From Candidatus Bathyarchaeota archaeon (GTDB taxonomy: Archaea > Thermoproteota > Bathyarchaeia > Bathyarchaeales > Bathycorpusculaceae), in the NCBI GenBank assembly GCA_026014545.1, contig JAOZIH010000001.1:1-64000 (forward strand): 64,000 bases of DNA, given 5' to 3'. The notes under the pieces are model-generated. The model ran no database searches. It was given only the letters and a program-made list of their open reading frames with translations, and was not told where the DNA came from. Made by a program: the position numbers and the translations under genes. Positions 53,163-63,284 of the stretch are shown here, piece by piece (the stretch's first letter is position 1; each line of letters begins with the position of its first letter).

Positions 53163-53307
53163 GCCTGCACGCTCTGCGCTTTCAAAGGAAAGCGCTTTTT
53201 TGAATAAAGAATTTGTGAAGCCGAAATCTTGAACCAGAAACACGCATAAAACTACGAATCAACAATTACTGCGGCAAATAAAGTTAGAAATGCAGAGAAA
53301 AAAGAGG

Positions 53308-55266
53308 CTACTTTGCCAGTTGCCTGCGCAGTTCTTCGTATGTGGCTTTGATGTCTTCCACCGAAGCCTCGTCCTCCAGCGTGGAGGTGTCGCCAAGCGG
53401 AGCTCCAGTGAGCACTGCTTTGAGTAGGCGGCGCATGATTTTTCCGCTGCGTGTCTTAGGTAGCTTGTTCGCGATCACGATGGCGTCCGGCGTGGCTATC
53501 GGGCCGATGGTTGTTCGGATGTGCTTTACGAGTTCGGCGCGTAGCTCCTCCGACGGCGAGAAGCCGCTTCGCAACACAACGAACGCCACGGGCACTTCGC
53601 CTTTCACGGGGTCTTCTTTGCCCATCACCGCGGCCTCCGAGACTGCAGGGTGCGCAACTAATGCGCTTTCAAGTTCCACTGTGCCGATGCGGTGCCCAGC
53701 TACCTTGAGGACTTCGTCTGCTCTGCCGAGAAGCCAGAAGTAGCCCTCTGGGTCCTGGACGGCGTAGTCTCCAGTGTAGTAAACTCCTTGCCATCTTCCG
53801 AAGTAGGTTTGCTTGAATCTCTCAGGATCCTTCCACAACGTTTGAAGCATTCCAGGCCAGGGTGTTTTCACCACGAGGAAGCCTTTGGTTCCAACTTTTG
53901 CAGGCTGCCCTTTCTCATCATAAACTTCCGCTTGAATGCCTGGCAGCGGATATGTTGCTGAGCCTGGTTTAAGCGGCACAAGCTCAATGCCCGCGAGCGG
54001 CGCAATCATGAAGCCACCTGTCTCGGTCTGCCACCACGTGTCAATTATTGCTAAGCGTTCTTTTCCGATTACGCGGTTGTACCATCGCCATGCCTCAGGA
54101 TTTATGGGTTCGCCGACCGTGCCCAGCAGCCTAAGCGTGCTTAGGTCGTGCTTGTTTACCCATTCTTCGCCGAATTTCATGAACATTCTAACAGCTGTCG
54201 GCGTGGTGTAGAGTATTGTGACGCCGTGTCTTTCGATGATGTCCCACCAGCGATCTTGTGCGGGATAATCGGGTGTGCCCTCAAAAAGCAGTGAGGATAT
54301 GCCTAACGATAGTGGCGCGTAAACGTTGTATGTGTGTCCGGTGATCCAGCCTATGTCCGCGGTGCACCACCATAGATCCTCATCTGTGGGGTTGAAAGCC
54401 CATTTAAGCGTCCAATAAGCCCACAATAGATACCCTCCTGTGCCATGCTGGACGCCCTTGGGTTTGCCTGTGGTGCCCGACGTGTAAAGTATGAAAAGCG
54501 GATCCGTTGCTTGCATGGGTTCAGGTGGGACATACGCGTTGGCGCTTACTCTTGCAAGGGCATCATGATACCAGACATCACGTCCCTCTTTTATGCTCAC
54601 ATTTTGGCCTGTTCGCTTTACGACTATGACTTTCTCCACTGTCGGCGTATTCTGCAAGGCGCGATCCGCATTGTCCTTTATTGGTACTACTTTGCCGCGT
54701 CTGTATGAGCCGTCAGCGGTTATGAGAATTTTAGCTTCGCAATCGTTGATGCGGTCGGCAAGAGCTTCGGCGCTGAAGCCGGAGAAGACGACCGTGTGAA
54801 TTCCGCCCAAGCGGACTGTTGCAAGCAATGCTATGGGCAGTTCAGGAATTACTGGCAGATATACGGCTACGCGGTCGCCTTTTTTGAGGCCAAAATTTTT
54901 AAGCACAGCCGCAAGCCTATTTACTTCTCTAAAAAGCTGATAATAAGTGTAAGTTTTAATTTCGCCGAGTTCACCTTCCCAGATGTATGCAAGCTTATGT
55001 TTTCGGGCTGTTTTCACATGCCTGTCTAATGCATTGTGGGATACGTTAAGAACGCCGCCAACAAACCATTTGTAGAATGGCGGGTTTGAGTCGTCCAGCA
55101 CTTTGTCCCATGTTTTAAACCAGTCAATCGCCTTTGCTTTTTCAGCCCAGAACTCCTTCGGATTTTTTAAGGATTTTTCCCGTTCTTGCAAAAGTTTTTC
55201 GCCAAAAGACACGTGGGCATCTTTTGGACAGATTTTTTCTTCAAATGGCAAATTAGTTTCAGGCAT
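53308..55266 (-). CDS. acs: AMP-forming acetyl-CoA synthetase
   Basis: This enzyme converts acetate, ATP and CoA to acetyl-CoA, AMP and PPi. It is an ANL-family adenylase of about 652 residues with the P-loop YTSGTTGKPKGVQHG, the DTWWQTETGG acetate-pocket motif (its Trp is typical of acetate specificity), GDYAVQDPEGYFWLLGRADE and the C-terminal catalytic Lys in KTRSGKIMRR. The frame extends 18 codons to ATG 55320, which lies about 25 bases after AGATATATT and could be a leaderless start. ATG 55266 fits the family better. satP is immediately upstream. Confidence 0.95.
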   Translation of the reverse strand: MPETNLPFEEKICPKDAHVSFGEKLLQEREKSLKNPKEFWAEKAKAIDWFKTWDKVLDDSNPPFYKWFVGGVLNVSHNALDRHVKTARKHKLAYIWEGELGEIKTYTYYQLFREVNRLAAVLKNFGLKKGDRVAVYLPVIPELPIALLATVRLGGIHTVVFSGFSAEALADRINDCEAKILITADGSYRRGKVVPIKDNADRALQNTPTVEKVIVVKRTGQNVSIKEGRDVWYHDALARVSANAYVPPEPMQATDPLFILYTSGTTGKPKGVQHGTGGYLLWAYWTLKWAFNPTDEDLWWCTADIGWITGHTYNVYAPLSLGISSLLFEGTPDYPAQDRWWDIIERHGVTILYTTPTAVRMFMKFGEEWVNKHDLSTLRLLGTVGEPINPEAWRWYNRVIGKERLAIIDTWWQTETGGFMIAPLAGIELVPLKPGSATYPLPGIQAEVYDEKGQPAKVGTKGFLVVKTPWPGMLQTLWKDPERFKQTYFGRWQGVYYTGDYAVQDPEGYFWLLGRADEVLKVAGHRIGTVELESALVAHPAVSEAAVMGKEDPVKGEVPVAFVVLRSGFSPSEELRAELVKHIRTTIGPIATPDAIVIANKLPKTRSGKIMRRLLKAVLTGAPLGDTSTLEDEASVEDIKATYEELRRQLAK

Positions 55267-55373
55267 GCCGATACCATCGCATGATTTTTTTGTTTTAGAC
55301 AATAGAAACAAATTATACATATAAAGTTAATTAATCGGCAATATATCTGAAAAATAAAAAAATAAGGCTGTTT

Positions 55374-55973
55374 TTAGTTTGTGGGGCATATTGGAAGGAT
55401 TGTTTTTCCATAGGTTTCGTTCAGCACTTCTGCTATTGCGAGGTAGACAGCGCTTAAACCGCAAATGATGCCTTCGATGCCTAGCATGTTATTAAGCGTG
55501 AAGGTTCCAAACAGCGCGGGGTTCCCTGTTAATTCTCGAATGGTAAGCAGAAAGAACAGTATTGCCAAGCTTAAGAACACAAACTGTAGCGCACGATTCT
55601 TCTGCAAAGTCCCGAAGAACAGTGCAAACGTAAATAAGCCCCACATGAAGAAGTAAGCAGCCATGGCTGTTTCTGTCGGAGCCGCTATGCCAATAAGCAG
55701 CGGTGTCTTCGGCAACAACAGCAGCAGCACAAGGGACCACCAGAAAAGCCCATAGCTTGTGAACGCCACGGTTCCGAAAGTGTTGCCCTTCTTGAACTCC
55801 ATAACTCCCACGATGACTTGGGCTAAGCCGCCGTAAGCCAAGCCCATCGCAAGAATCATAGTGTCTAACGGAAATAAGCCGGCATTATGCAGATTAAGCA
55901 GCACGGTGGTTAAGCCGAAGCCGAGCAGTCCAAGCGGAGCAGGATTCGCTAATCTTTCACTCATTCGTTTCAC
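55374..55973 (-). CDS. satP: SatP/GPR1/FUN34 family acetate transporter
   Basis: A 199-residue six-helix membrane protein with the family signature [23 protein letters not shown] near the N-terminus, a [13 protein letters not shown] motif and a buried Asn/Thr-rich second half. The family imports acetate (or succinate) with protons. It sits upstream of acs on the same strand with about 50-110 bases between, so uptake and activation are coupled in one locus. Confidence 0.93.
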   Translation of the reverse strand: MKRMSERLANPAPLGLLGFGLTTVLLNLHNAGLFPLDTMILAMGLAYGGLAQVIVGVMEFKKGNTFGTVAFTSYGLFWWSLVLLLLLPKTPLLIGIAAPTETAMAAYFFMWGLFTFALFFGTLQKNRALQFVFLSLAILFFLLTIRELTGNPALFGTFTLNNMLGIEGIICGLSAVYLAIAEVLNETYGKTILPICPTN

Positions 55974-56033
55974 GCCTTTTCGCGGTTAAAGGCTGTTTTG
56001 AAGACAGCCTTGTTTTAAGCTTTTCTATAAGCG

Positions 56034-58826
56034 CTACTTCCACTTCCAGAATTTCCGGTTCATTGTGAACTCAGGCAGCACAAACAATGCTAAAGCCGCT
56101 ACGCCTATGACGTACGCTAAATCTGTTAGGCTTAGAGCTGTCAAGTGGAATAGTTGCTGCGTTATGGGTATGTACGTAATCCCAAGCGTCAAAACTATCG
56201 ACACTATTTCCGCTATTACAAAGAACTTGTTCTTGAACGCGTCTTTGCCCATTCTCCAGACACTGCGTTTCTCGGAGCGACAGTTCCACACCACGAGCAG
56301 CTCGAACATTGCTGCTTGCACAAACGCTGTTGTTGTTGCCTCCTGATATGTGAGTTTACGCGCAGCTTCGTCGATGGCGCCATTCGGTAGCATCCATGGA
56401 TGCGATGGCCACACGTAATACTCTAGAGAGAACACGAGTATGGTTCCGATTGCTTGAAGTAGAAATGACATGACAATGAATCGGCCCATGCCGTGCAGTA
56501 TGCTTTCTTCGGGTTTTCTAGGTGGCCTATCCATCACGTCTACGTCAGGCGGGTCAGTGGCAAGTGCAACTGCAGGGGCGCCATCTGTGACCAAGTTTAT
56601 CCACAGAATCATCGCTGGTAGCAATGGCAGCGGGAATAGTTCAGAGCCGAATATGCCGCCGAGTATGGCAAATGTGCCTATGACGAGCAGTTCGTCAAAG
56701 TTGCAGGCAATCAAGAAGCGCGCGTACTTGCGGATGTTGTCGTAGATTACGCGTCCTTGCTCGACGGCTTTAACTATTGTGGCGAAGTTGTCGTCTGTGA
56801 GAATTACGTCAGAAGCCTCTTTGGTAACGTCAGTGCCAGTTATGCCCATGGAAACGCCAACGTCAGCAGCTTTTACCGCTGGTGCATCATTCACACCGTC
56901 GCCCGTCATAGCTACGATGTGGCCTTTCTTCTTCCAAGCGTTAACAATTTTCAGTTTTTGCTCGGGCAAAACACGAGCGTAAACGCTGACTTTTTCCACT
57001 TGCTGCTCAAATTCTGCGTCGCTTAGCTGCTCCAACTCGGGACCAGTTAGCACTAAATAGCCTTCCCTGAAAATGCCAACCTCTCTGGCCACTGCCACAG
57101 CGGTTAATTTGTGGTCGCCAGTTATCATTACGGCTTTAATTCCTGCTTTTTGGCACGTCTTATTCGCTTGTATCGCTTCCTCCCGAGGCGGGTCAATCAT
57201 TCCCTGCAAACCTACAAAGACCAAGTCGCTTTCAATTGCTTCGTCATCTAATTGCTCTGCGTTGGCAGGTAATTTCTTATACGCCATAGCAAGAACACGC
57301 AGAGCATTCCCGGCTAACTGCTCGTTTACCTGTAGAATCTTGGCACGTTTTGCTTGAGTTATCTTGGTTTCTTTGCCGTTTTCCAAGATATATGCGCATC
57401 GTTCAAGAATTGTTTCAGGCGCGCCTTTCGCGTAGGCAACTGCATCAATCTCGGGTGTTTTATGCACGGTGGTCATGCGTTTTCTTTCAGAAGTGAAGGG
57501 GATTTCACGTATGCGTGGGTAGAGTTTATCCAATTCTTCTCTGCTGAATCCAGCTTTCTCGGCGACGACGATTAAGGCGCCTTCTGTTGGGTCGCCAAGA
57601 ACCTCCCAGCAGTCGCTGTTCTCTTTTCTTCTGAGCTGAGAGTTATTACATAATGCGCCTATTCTAAGCAGAAGCCCAGCATCACCCTCAATCTTCAATG
57701 GAACACCATCTAGTTTACATTCGCCTTTTGGCGCATAGCCTACGCCTGTAACCTCTATGAACTTCCCGTCAACATACAACTGGCGCACGGTCATTTCGCC
57801 CTTAGTTATGGTGCCAGTCTTGTCGGAGCATATAACCGTGACAGCTCCTAAGCTTTCAGCTGAAGACAGCTTTCGGACAAGCGCATTTCGCCTTGCGAAC
57901 TCGCGTGCTCCAAGCGCCAATGTCACGGTGACTATGGCGGGCAAACCTTCTGGAACCGCGGATATAGCCAGAGATATGGACGACATGAACGCTTGAATTA
58001 AGCCTTCGAAGTTTAAAACTCCCGACGCCACAACCTCAAATGCTTCCAGAGCAAAGATTATGACACAAACAGCCACTACAACCTTGGCGATTTTGCCTGC
58101 AAACTTGTCCAATTTTTTCTGCAGTGGTGTTTCCTCTTCCTCGGCTGTCTGCACCATCTCAGCGATTTTGCCAAACTCCGTGCTCATGCCCGTGGTGGTA
58201 ACGATGGCCTTTCCACGTCCATAAACGACATGCGTCGCCGTGAACAACATGTTACTTCGCTCAGAAATTGGCGCGTCATCTTTAACAGGCGCCACACTTT
58301 TGTTCACAGGCGCGGATTCGCCAGTTAAAATTGCTTCGTTTGCCTTAAGCTCTATAGCTTCGATAATTCTGGCGTCTGCAGGGACTCGGTCGCCTGCTTC
58401 CAGAACGAGAATGTCTCCGGGAACTATTTCCTTGGCAGGTATAATTTTTTCTTCGCCATCCCTTAGGACACGAGCCTTTGGCGCAGTCAACTTTTTCATG
58501 GCTTCTACAGCCTTTTCAGCGCGGTACTCCTGAATGAAACCTGTGACTGCAACCATAATGACGATGGCGCCGATGATGATGGCGTCAGCCATGGCCTCCA
58601 TGAAGCCTTCAGCTTCGCCAATCATAACCTCGTAATACCCTATTACGCCTGATAGAATGGTGGCAGCAATGAGGAGAAGAATGAAGATGTCCTTGAACTC
58701 GTCTAGAAACATGCTAAGCGCGGACTTGCGCTTCTTCGCTACCAACTCGTTATAACCATATTTTTTCAGTCTCTCTTGCGCTTCTTGCGAGGTTAACCCT
58801 TCATGGGTAACGGCTAGCGCGCGCAT
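56034..58826 (-). CDS. P-type cation-transporting ATPase (P2A/Ca2+ type)
   Basis: A 930-residue P2-type ATPase. The N-terminal cation-ATPase domain (LAVTHEGLTSQEAQERLKKYG) is followed by TGES at 168-171, PEGLP at 292-296 and the phosphorylated Asp in DKTGT at 335-339. TGDGVNDAPAVKAADVG follows, and about ten TM helices in all. The intramembrane PEGLP and the late Asn-x-x-x-Asp motif fit SERCA/PMCA-like Ca2+ pumps, though Mn2+ or Na+ cannot be excluded. The leader carries a hairpin and a TATA box near 58906-58917. It lies between the acetate genes and hppA. Confidence 0.93.
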   Translation of the reverse strand: MRALAVTHEGLTSQEAQERLKKYGYNELVAKKRKSALSMFLDEFKDIFILLLIAATILSGVIGYYEVMIGEAEGFMEAMADAIIIGAIVIMVAVTGFIQEYRAEKAVEAMKKLTAPKARVLRDGEEKIIPAKEIVPGDILVLEAGDRVPADARIIEAIELKANEAILTGESAPVNKSVAPVKDDAPISERSNMLFTATHVVYGRGKAIVTTTGMSTEFGKIAEMVQTAEEEETPLQKKLDKFAGKIAKVVVAVCVIIFALEAFEVVASGVLNFEGLIQAFMSSISLAISAVPEGLPAIVTVTLALGAREFARRNALVRKLSSAESLGAVTVICSDKTGTITKGEMTVRQLYVDGKFIEVTGVGYAPKGECKLDGVPLKIEGDAGLLLRIGALCNNSQLRRKENSDCWEVLGDPTEGALIVVAEKAGFSREELDKLYPRIREIPFTSERKRMTTVHKTPEIDAVAYAKGAPETILERCAYILENGKETKITQAKRAKILQVNEQLAGNALRVLAMAYKKLPANAEQLDDEAIESDLVFVGLQGMIDPPREEAIQANKTCQKAGIKAVMITGDHKLTAVAVAREVGIFREGYLVLTGPELEQLSDAEFEQQVEKVSVYARVLPEQKLKIVNAWKKKGHIVAMTGDGVNDAPAVKAADVGVSMGITGTDVTKEASDVILTDDNFATIVKAVEQGRVIYDNIRKYARFLIACNFDELLVIGTFAILGGIFGSELFPLPLLPAMILWINLVTDGAPAVALATDPPDVDVMDRPPRKPEESILHGMGRFIVMSFLLQAIGTILVFSLEYYVWPSHPWMLPNGAIDEAARKLTYQEATTTAFVQAAMFELLVVWNCRSEKRSVWRMGKDAFKNKFFVIAEIVSIVLTLGITYIPITQQLFHLTALSLTDLAYVIGVAALALFVLPEFTMNRKFWKWK

Positions 58827-58831
58827 TACTT

Positions 58832-58846
58832 CATCGGTTTCCGATG
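58832..58846 (-). promoter_or_regulatory. Hairpin in the leader of the P-type ATPase gene
   Basis: CATCGG-AAA-CCGATG on the minus strand is a perfect 6-bp stem with a 3-base loop, ending 6 bases before the ATG. It would mask the region where a ribosome-binding site is expected and could affect translation. Confidence 0.35.
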
Positions 58847-58905
58847 CATGCCAAGATTTAGACGTTTCCGCTCTCCCCTTCGCTTACTCTGCTATTAAGT
58901 TCCAC

Positions 58906-58917
58906 TATTTTTATATG
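58906..58917 (-). promoter_or_regulatory. TATA box of the P-type ATPase gene
   Basis: CATATAAAAATA on the minus strand about 80-90 bases before the start, giving a leader of about 60 bases that contains the hairpin at 58832-58846. Confidence 0.45.
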
Positions 58918-59046
58918 AAGCAGTTTTAACCTTTTCTCCTTTCTTTTGGCATTCCATCATAATAAAGGCTAATAAAGAAGTTCGTATAGAGTTCCCGAAC
59001 AATCTAGAGAAAAACAGAAAGAGAAGAAACGGGAGAGTTAGAAAGA

Positions 59047-61116
59047 ATGTTTGAACCGTGGCTTATAGCGCCAATATCTGCAGCACTATCGATCCTAGTT
59101 GGGCTATACTTCTACCGTTACATAAACAAGCAAGATTCGGGAACAGAAAAAATGCGGGAAATCTGCGACGCAATCAGAGAAGGCTCAAGAGCATTCCTGC
59201 GGCGAGAATACAAAATACTAGCAATCTTCGTCGTTATAGTCGGCACGCTCATCGGCATTTTCCTGCCACAACCTGTATGGACAAACGCTAACCCCATTCA
59301 AAACTTAAGCTTAACATTGGCATACATGTTCGGCGCCTTCTGCTCCGCGCTGGCGGGCTACTTCGGAATGGAAGTCGCAACCAAAGCAAACGCGAAAGCA
59401 GCATATGCAGCACGCAGCGGCCTAAACAAGGCGTTTCCTGTGGGATTCCGCGGCGGCGCAGTCATGGGCCTCGCCGTAGTCGGTTTCTCGCTGCTTGGCA
59501 TAAGCTTAGTTTACGCCGTCACAGGCATGCCTGAGGACATGGAAGTCCCACCCGTTTTAGCCTTTAGCTTCGGCGCAAGTGCACTGGCGCTCTTTGCAAA
59601 GGCAGGCGGAGGCATCTACACGAAAACCGCGGACATAAGCGCTGACCTCGTGGGCAAAGTTGAGCTGGGCATACCTGAGGATGACCCGAGGAATCCAGCG
59701 GTAATAGCGGACAATGTAGGCGACAACGTGGGCGACTGCGCAGGCATGGGCGCGGACTTGGCGGATTCCTACATAGCCAGCACGGTGGCTACAATGATTC
59801 TTGGTGTTGCGTTAGGAAAAACTGAGATTGCATTGCTTTTCACAGGCATCGGCATAATCGCCTCCATAATCGGTGCGCTTACGCTTCGTATAGGCGCGAA
59901 GGGCAATCCTGGCAAAGCGCTTAATATGGGAACTTACATCACATGCATACTCTTCTTGGCAATGACGTTTGCCGCCGTATACTACCTCAATTATCCGCTC
60001 CAGCTGTGGGGCGCCGCGCTTGTCGGCTTAACTGCAGGCATAATAATTGGCACAACATCAGACTACTTTACATCAGAAGATAAGAAGCCTGTTGCGAAAA
60101 CAGCTGAATCTGCAAAAACCGGAGCTGCAACCACCATCATCACCGGTTTCTCTTATGGCTTGCAAAGTGCTTTTCCACCACTAATCGGCATAGGCGCTGC
60201 CTCAGCAGTTGCATACTACCTTTGTGCGCCTCTCGGCGCAGGATATGCCCTGTTTGGCGTCAGCCTAGCGGCAGTAGGTATGCTCTCAATTGTGGGCATG
60301 ATAATCGCCAACGATGCCTACGGACCAATAGTGGACAACGCGCGGGGAATCGCAGAGCAAGCAGGTTTAGGTGAAGAAGTCATCCGTGTAACCGACCAGC
60401 TTGATGCAGCAGGCAACACGGCTAAGGCAATTACTAAGGGCTTTGCAATAGGCGCGGCTGGCTTAACCGTTATTGCATTGCTCGCGGCATTCCAAGAAAT
60501 CGCTACAAAGGCAGGGCACTCAGTGATATTTGATGTTATGAATCCGCTTGTGCTTATGGGCGCCCTGATAGGTGTAGGCATGCCTGCAGTGTTCTCAGCC
60601 ATGCTCATGCTTGGCGTCGGACGCAACGCGGAGAGAATGATTGCGGAAATCCGAAGGCAATTCCGGGAAATTCCAGGTTTGCGGGAAGGCAAACCAGGCG
60701 CTAAACCAGATTACGCGAAATGCGTTGACATAGCCACTACTGGTGCTCTGCGGGAGCTACTGCCCGCAAGCGTCCTTGTAATAGTCGTAACACTGATGGT
60801 GGGCTTTGTCGGCGGCATTCCCGCGTTAGGCGGCTATTTGGCAGGAAGCATATTCTCCGGCTTGCTGCTGGCGCTGCTCATGGCGAACGCGGGTGGCTTA
60901 TGGGATAACGCGAAGAAGCTTATTGAAACAGGCGTGCATGGTGGCAAGGGCTCAGAAGCGCACAAGGCAGCGGTTGTCGGCGACACGGTCGGCGACCCCT
61001 TTAAGGATACTGCTGGTCCATCATTGAACACGATGATTACGGTTATGTCGCTGGTGGCTTCACTGTTCGCAGCGCTAATCATCCAATACAATCTGCTGGG
61101 CATGTTAGGGCTATAG
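59047..61116 (+). CDS. hppA: Membrane H+-translocating pyrophosphatase, predicted K+-independent
   Basis: A 689-residue integral membrane enzyme that couples PPi hydrolysis to ion pumping. The PPi site is in DISADLVGKVELGIPEDDPRNP (about 196-217) and DNVGDNVGDCAGMGADL (222-238), and the C-terminal conserved part is GDTVGDPFKDTAGPSLN. At position 460, GNTAK places Lys where K+-dependent enzymes have Ala, so a K+-independent proton pump is predicted. GGGAGAG upstream of ATG 59047 is the ribosome-binding site. It may use the PPi released by acs and other ligases. Confidence 0.95.
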   Translation: MFEPWLIAPISAALSILVGLYFYRYINKQDSGTEKMREICDAIREGSRAFLRREYKILAIFVVIVGTLIGIFLPQPVWTNANPIQNLSLTLAYMFGAFCSALAGYFGMEVATKANAKAAYAARSGLNKAFPVGFRGGAVMGLAVVGFSLLGISLVYAVTGMPEDMEVPPVLAFSFGASALALFAKAGGGIYTKTADISADLVGKVELGIPEDDPRNPAVIADNVGDNVGDCAGMGADLADSYIASTVATMILGVALGKTEIALLFTGIGIIASIIGALTLRIGAKGNPGKALNMGTYITCILFLAMTFAAVYYLNYPLQLWGAALVGLTAGIIIGTTSDYFTSEDKKPVAKTAESAKTGAATTIITGFSYGLQSAFPPLIGIGAASAVAYYLCAPLGAGYALFGVSLAAVGMLSIVGMIIANDAYGPIVDNARGIAEQAGLGEEVIRVTDQLDAAGNTAKAITKGFAIGAAGLTVIALLAAFQEIATKAGHSVIFDVMNPLVLMGALIGVGMPAVFSAMLMLGVGRNAERMIAEIRRQFREIPGLREGKPGAKPDYAKCVDIATTGALRELLPASVLVIVVTLMVGFVGGIPALGGYLAGSIFSGLLLALLMANAGGLWDNAKKLIETGVHGGKGSEAHKAAVVGDTVGDPFKDTAGPSLNTMITVMSLVASLFAALIIQYNLLGMLGL

Positions 61117-61131
61117 CACCATCAACAACTA

Positions 61132-61145
61132 CTTTTTTATTTTTC
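61132..61145 (+). terminator. T-run terminator after hppA
   Basis: CTTTTTTATTTTTC begins 16 bases after the hppA stop, matching archaeal oligo-T termination. Confidence 0.45.
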
Positions 61146-61209
61146 ACTATATGCGCTTTTGCGGTAAGTTTTTGTAGCGAATTCACAAAGTAAACTTGAG
61201 AGAAGTTCT

Positions 61210-61911
61210 ATGAAGTTTGAAACCCAAGTAAAGGAAATTATCCCTCGCACGGACAATGTGCTTAGTTTCAGATTTCCAAGACCTGCGGCTCTAATCTATA
61301 AGCCAGGGCAGTATCTGCTTGTGACAATAAAAGCTAATGAAAAAAGTTTGACTAAGCCGCTTAGCTTATCCAGTAGCCCAACAGAAAAAGAGCATATCGA
61401 GTTTACCAAGAAGCTTACGGACAGCGAGTTCTCGAACGCCTTGAGGGCGCTTGAAGTGGGTGATTGGGTAATTATTGATGCACCTTATGGCACGTTCACT
61501 TTTGAAGGCGAAAGCGCGAAAATAGTGTTGCTTGCAGGCGGAATTGGAATAACGCCGTTTATGAGCATCTGCAGGTACTGCACAGATAAGCGCCTGAACA
61601 TAAAAGTTACGCTGCTTTATGGCAATCGAAGCGAGAAAGACATAGTTTTCAGAGGAGAGCTTGAAGCGTTAGAGAGGCGAAACAGAAATCTTAAAGTGGT
61701 TTTTATACTCAACGAAGCCAGCGATTCTTGGAAAGGTGCCATAAGCGTAATTGACGCTGGGCTGGTCAAAAAAGAAGTGCCTGATTACAGGGAAAGTTTG
61801 TTTTACGCGTGTGGGCCTCCTCCAATGATACAAGCAATGGAGAAGCTCATTAGAGATTTAGGTTTACCATCAACCCAGCTGAAGCTTGAAGTCTTTACAG
61901 GACATACATAG
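61210..61911 (+). CDS. Ferredoxin-NADP reductase-like FAD/NAD oxidoreductase
   Basis: A 233-residue protein of the FNR superfamily. The FAD-binding beta-barrel has KPGQYLLVTI and KPLSLSSSP, equivalent to the RxYS motif. The NAD(P) domain has LLAGGIGITPFMSI, the GNRSEKDIVF segment and ACGPPPMIQAMEK. It has no fused 2Fe-2S domain and no transmembrane part. It could pass electrons between NAD(P)H and a soluble ferredoxin or other acceptor; the partner is not in the window. ATG start at 61210. Confidence 0.88.
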   Translation: MKFETQVKEIIPRTDNVLSFRFPRPAALIYKPGQYLLVTIKANEKSLTKPLSLSSSPTEKEHIEFTKKLTDSEFSNALRALEVGDWVIIDAPYGTFTFEGESAKIVLLAGGIGITPFMSICRYCTDKRLNIKVTLLYGNRSEKDIVFRGELEALERRNRNLKVVFILNEASDSWKGAISVIDAGLVKKEVPDYRESLFYACGPPPMIQAMEKLIRDLGLPSTQLKLEVFTGHT

Positions 61912-62000
61912 GATTTATAATGAAACCATTAAAAATCGACAGCTTGCTTGAGTTTAATAAATGCATGATTGAAAGTCAAATGTTGGAAACATAAATGGAG

Positions 62001-63284
62001 TTATGGGTAGAATCTGCGTGTGGTTCTTGGAAATGGAATGGCGTCTATGATGTTCTCTAAATCAAGCATCCAAGTTAGCAGTCTTTCAAGCCCTAAGCCG
62101 AAGCCTACATGCGGCACAGTACCATAGCGACGGAGGTCCAAGTACCAGTCGTAATCTTCTTCCTTCAAGCCCATTTCGCGTATTCGCCGAATCAACGTGT
62201 CCTTGTCGTCTTCTCTGACGCCGCCCGTGGATATCTCGCCTATCCTTGGAACCAGCATGTCCACTGACATGGCAATTTCAGGATGCTCTCGGTAAGTTTT
62301 GCAGTAAAACGCTTTCACCGCCGCTGGATAATCATATATGAAGAAGGGCTTGTTGAATTCTTCAGCCAGTGCTTTCTCGTCGTCATAGCCGAAGTCGTCG
62401 CCCCACTTGAGGGCAGACCCTTTCTTGGCGAGTCTCTCAACTGCTTCGGTGTAGGTTATTCTCGGGAAAGGCGTCTTAACAGACGACAGTTTGGTAACGT
62501 CAGCGCCTAATTCTTCAAGCTGTTTCTTGCACTTATCAGCGGTTTGCTGGCAGATATACGCTAAGAGCTCTTCTTCGAAGCGCATCAAGTCATGCATGTC
62601 GGCAAACGGCCATTCGCCTTCAATGTGCCAGTACTCTGTTAAATGCCTAATTGTGCGGCTTTTTTCAGCGCGGAACGAAGGCGCAATACAGTAAACCTTC
62701 TCTAACGAGTAAATTAGGATTTCAAGGTAAAGCTGCGAGCTCTGCGTTAGATAGAGGTCTTGGTCAAAATACTTTAAGCCGAAAAGAGTTGAGCCGCCTT
62801 CCACGGCTGCGGAGATGAACATGGGCGGGGAAACTTCTGTGAAATCTTGGCTTTTGAAGAATTCGCGAGTGAACCCCAAAACATTAGCTCGAATCTTCAT
62901 TATAAGATTCATGCGGCGACTACGCAGCCACAAGTGGCGGACATCTCGGATGAACTGCTCACTCTTGTCTTTAGTTATGGGGAAAAGCTCAGCCAAGCCA
63001 ATAATAGATATGGCCTCAGCGACAATTTCGTAGCCGCCAGGCGCGCGCGGGTCAGACTTAACGGTGCCCTCAAGCGTCAAGGAAGATTCAATCGTCAATC
63101 GTTCCGCTTCACTCCACGCGGCGCTGTCCTTTCTAACGGTACACTGAATAACGCCTGTTGAATCTCGGATAAGTAGGAAAATCATTGTTTTTCCTTCTCG
63201 TTTACGGTAAACCCATCCTCTAACAGCAACTTTTTTGCCATCGCAGCAGCCGTCAAGGACCTCGCGAATCTTCACCAAAGTCAT
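62001..63284 (-). CDS. asnS: Asparaginyl-tRNA synthetase
   Basis: A class IIb synthetase charging tRNA-Asn. The N-terminal OB-fold (VAVRGWVYRKREGKTMIFLLIRDSTG) binds the anticodon. Class II motif 2 appears as FRAEKSRTIRHLTEYWHIEGEW, whose EYWHIE form points to AsnRS rather than AspRS. Motif 3 is VGFGLGLERLLTWML. It is 427 residues long, normal for archaeal AsnRS. ATG start at 63284. A genomic AsnRS suggests direct charging besides any transamidation route. Confidence 0.95.
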   Translation of the reverse strand: MTLVKIREVLDGCCDGKKVAVRGWVYRKREGKTMIFLLIRDSTGVIQCTVRKDSAAWSEAERLTIESSLTLEGTVKSDPRAPGGYEIVAEAISIIGLAELFPITKDKSEQFIRDVRHLWLRSRRMNLIMKIRANVLGFTREFFKSQDFTEVSPPMFISAAVEGGSTLFGLKYFDQDLYLTQSSQLYLEILIYSLEKVYCIAPSFRAEKSRTIRHLTEYWHIEGEWPFADMHDLMRFEEELLAYICQQTADKCKKQLEELGADVTKLSSVKTPFPRITYTEAVERLAKKGSALKWGDDFGYDDEKALAEEFNKPFFIYDYPAAVKAFYCKTYREHPEIAMSVDMLVPRIGEISTGGVREDDKDTLIRRIREMGLKEEDYDWYLDLRRYGTVPHVGFGLGLERLLTWMLDLENIIDAIPFPRTTRRFYP

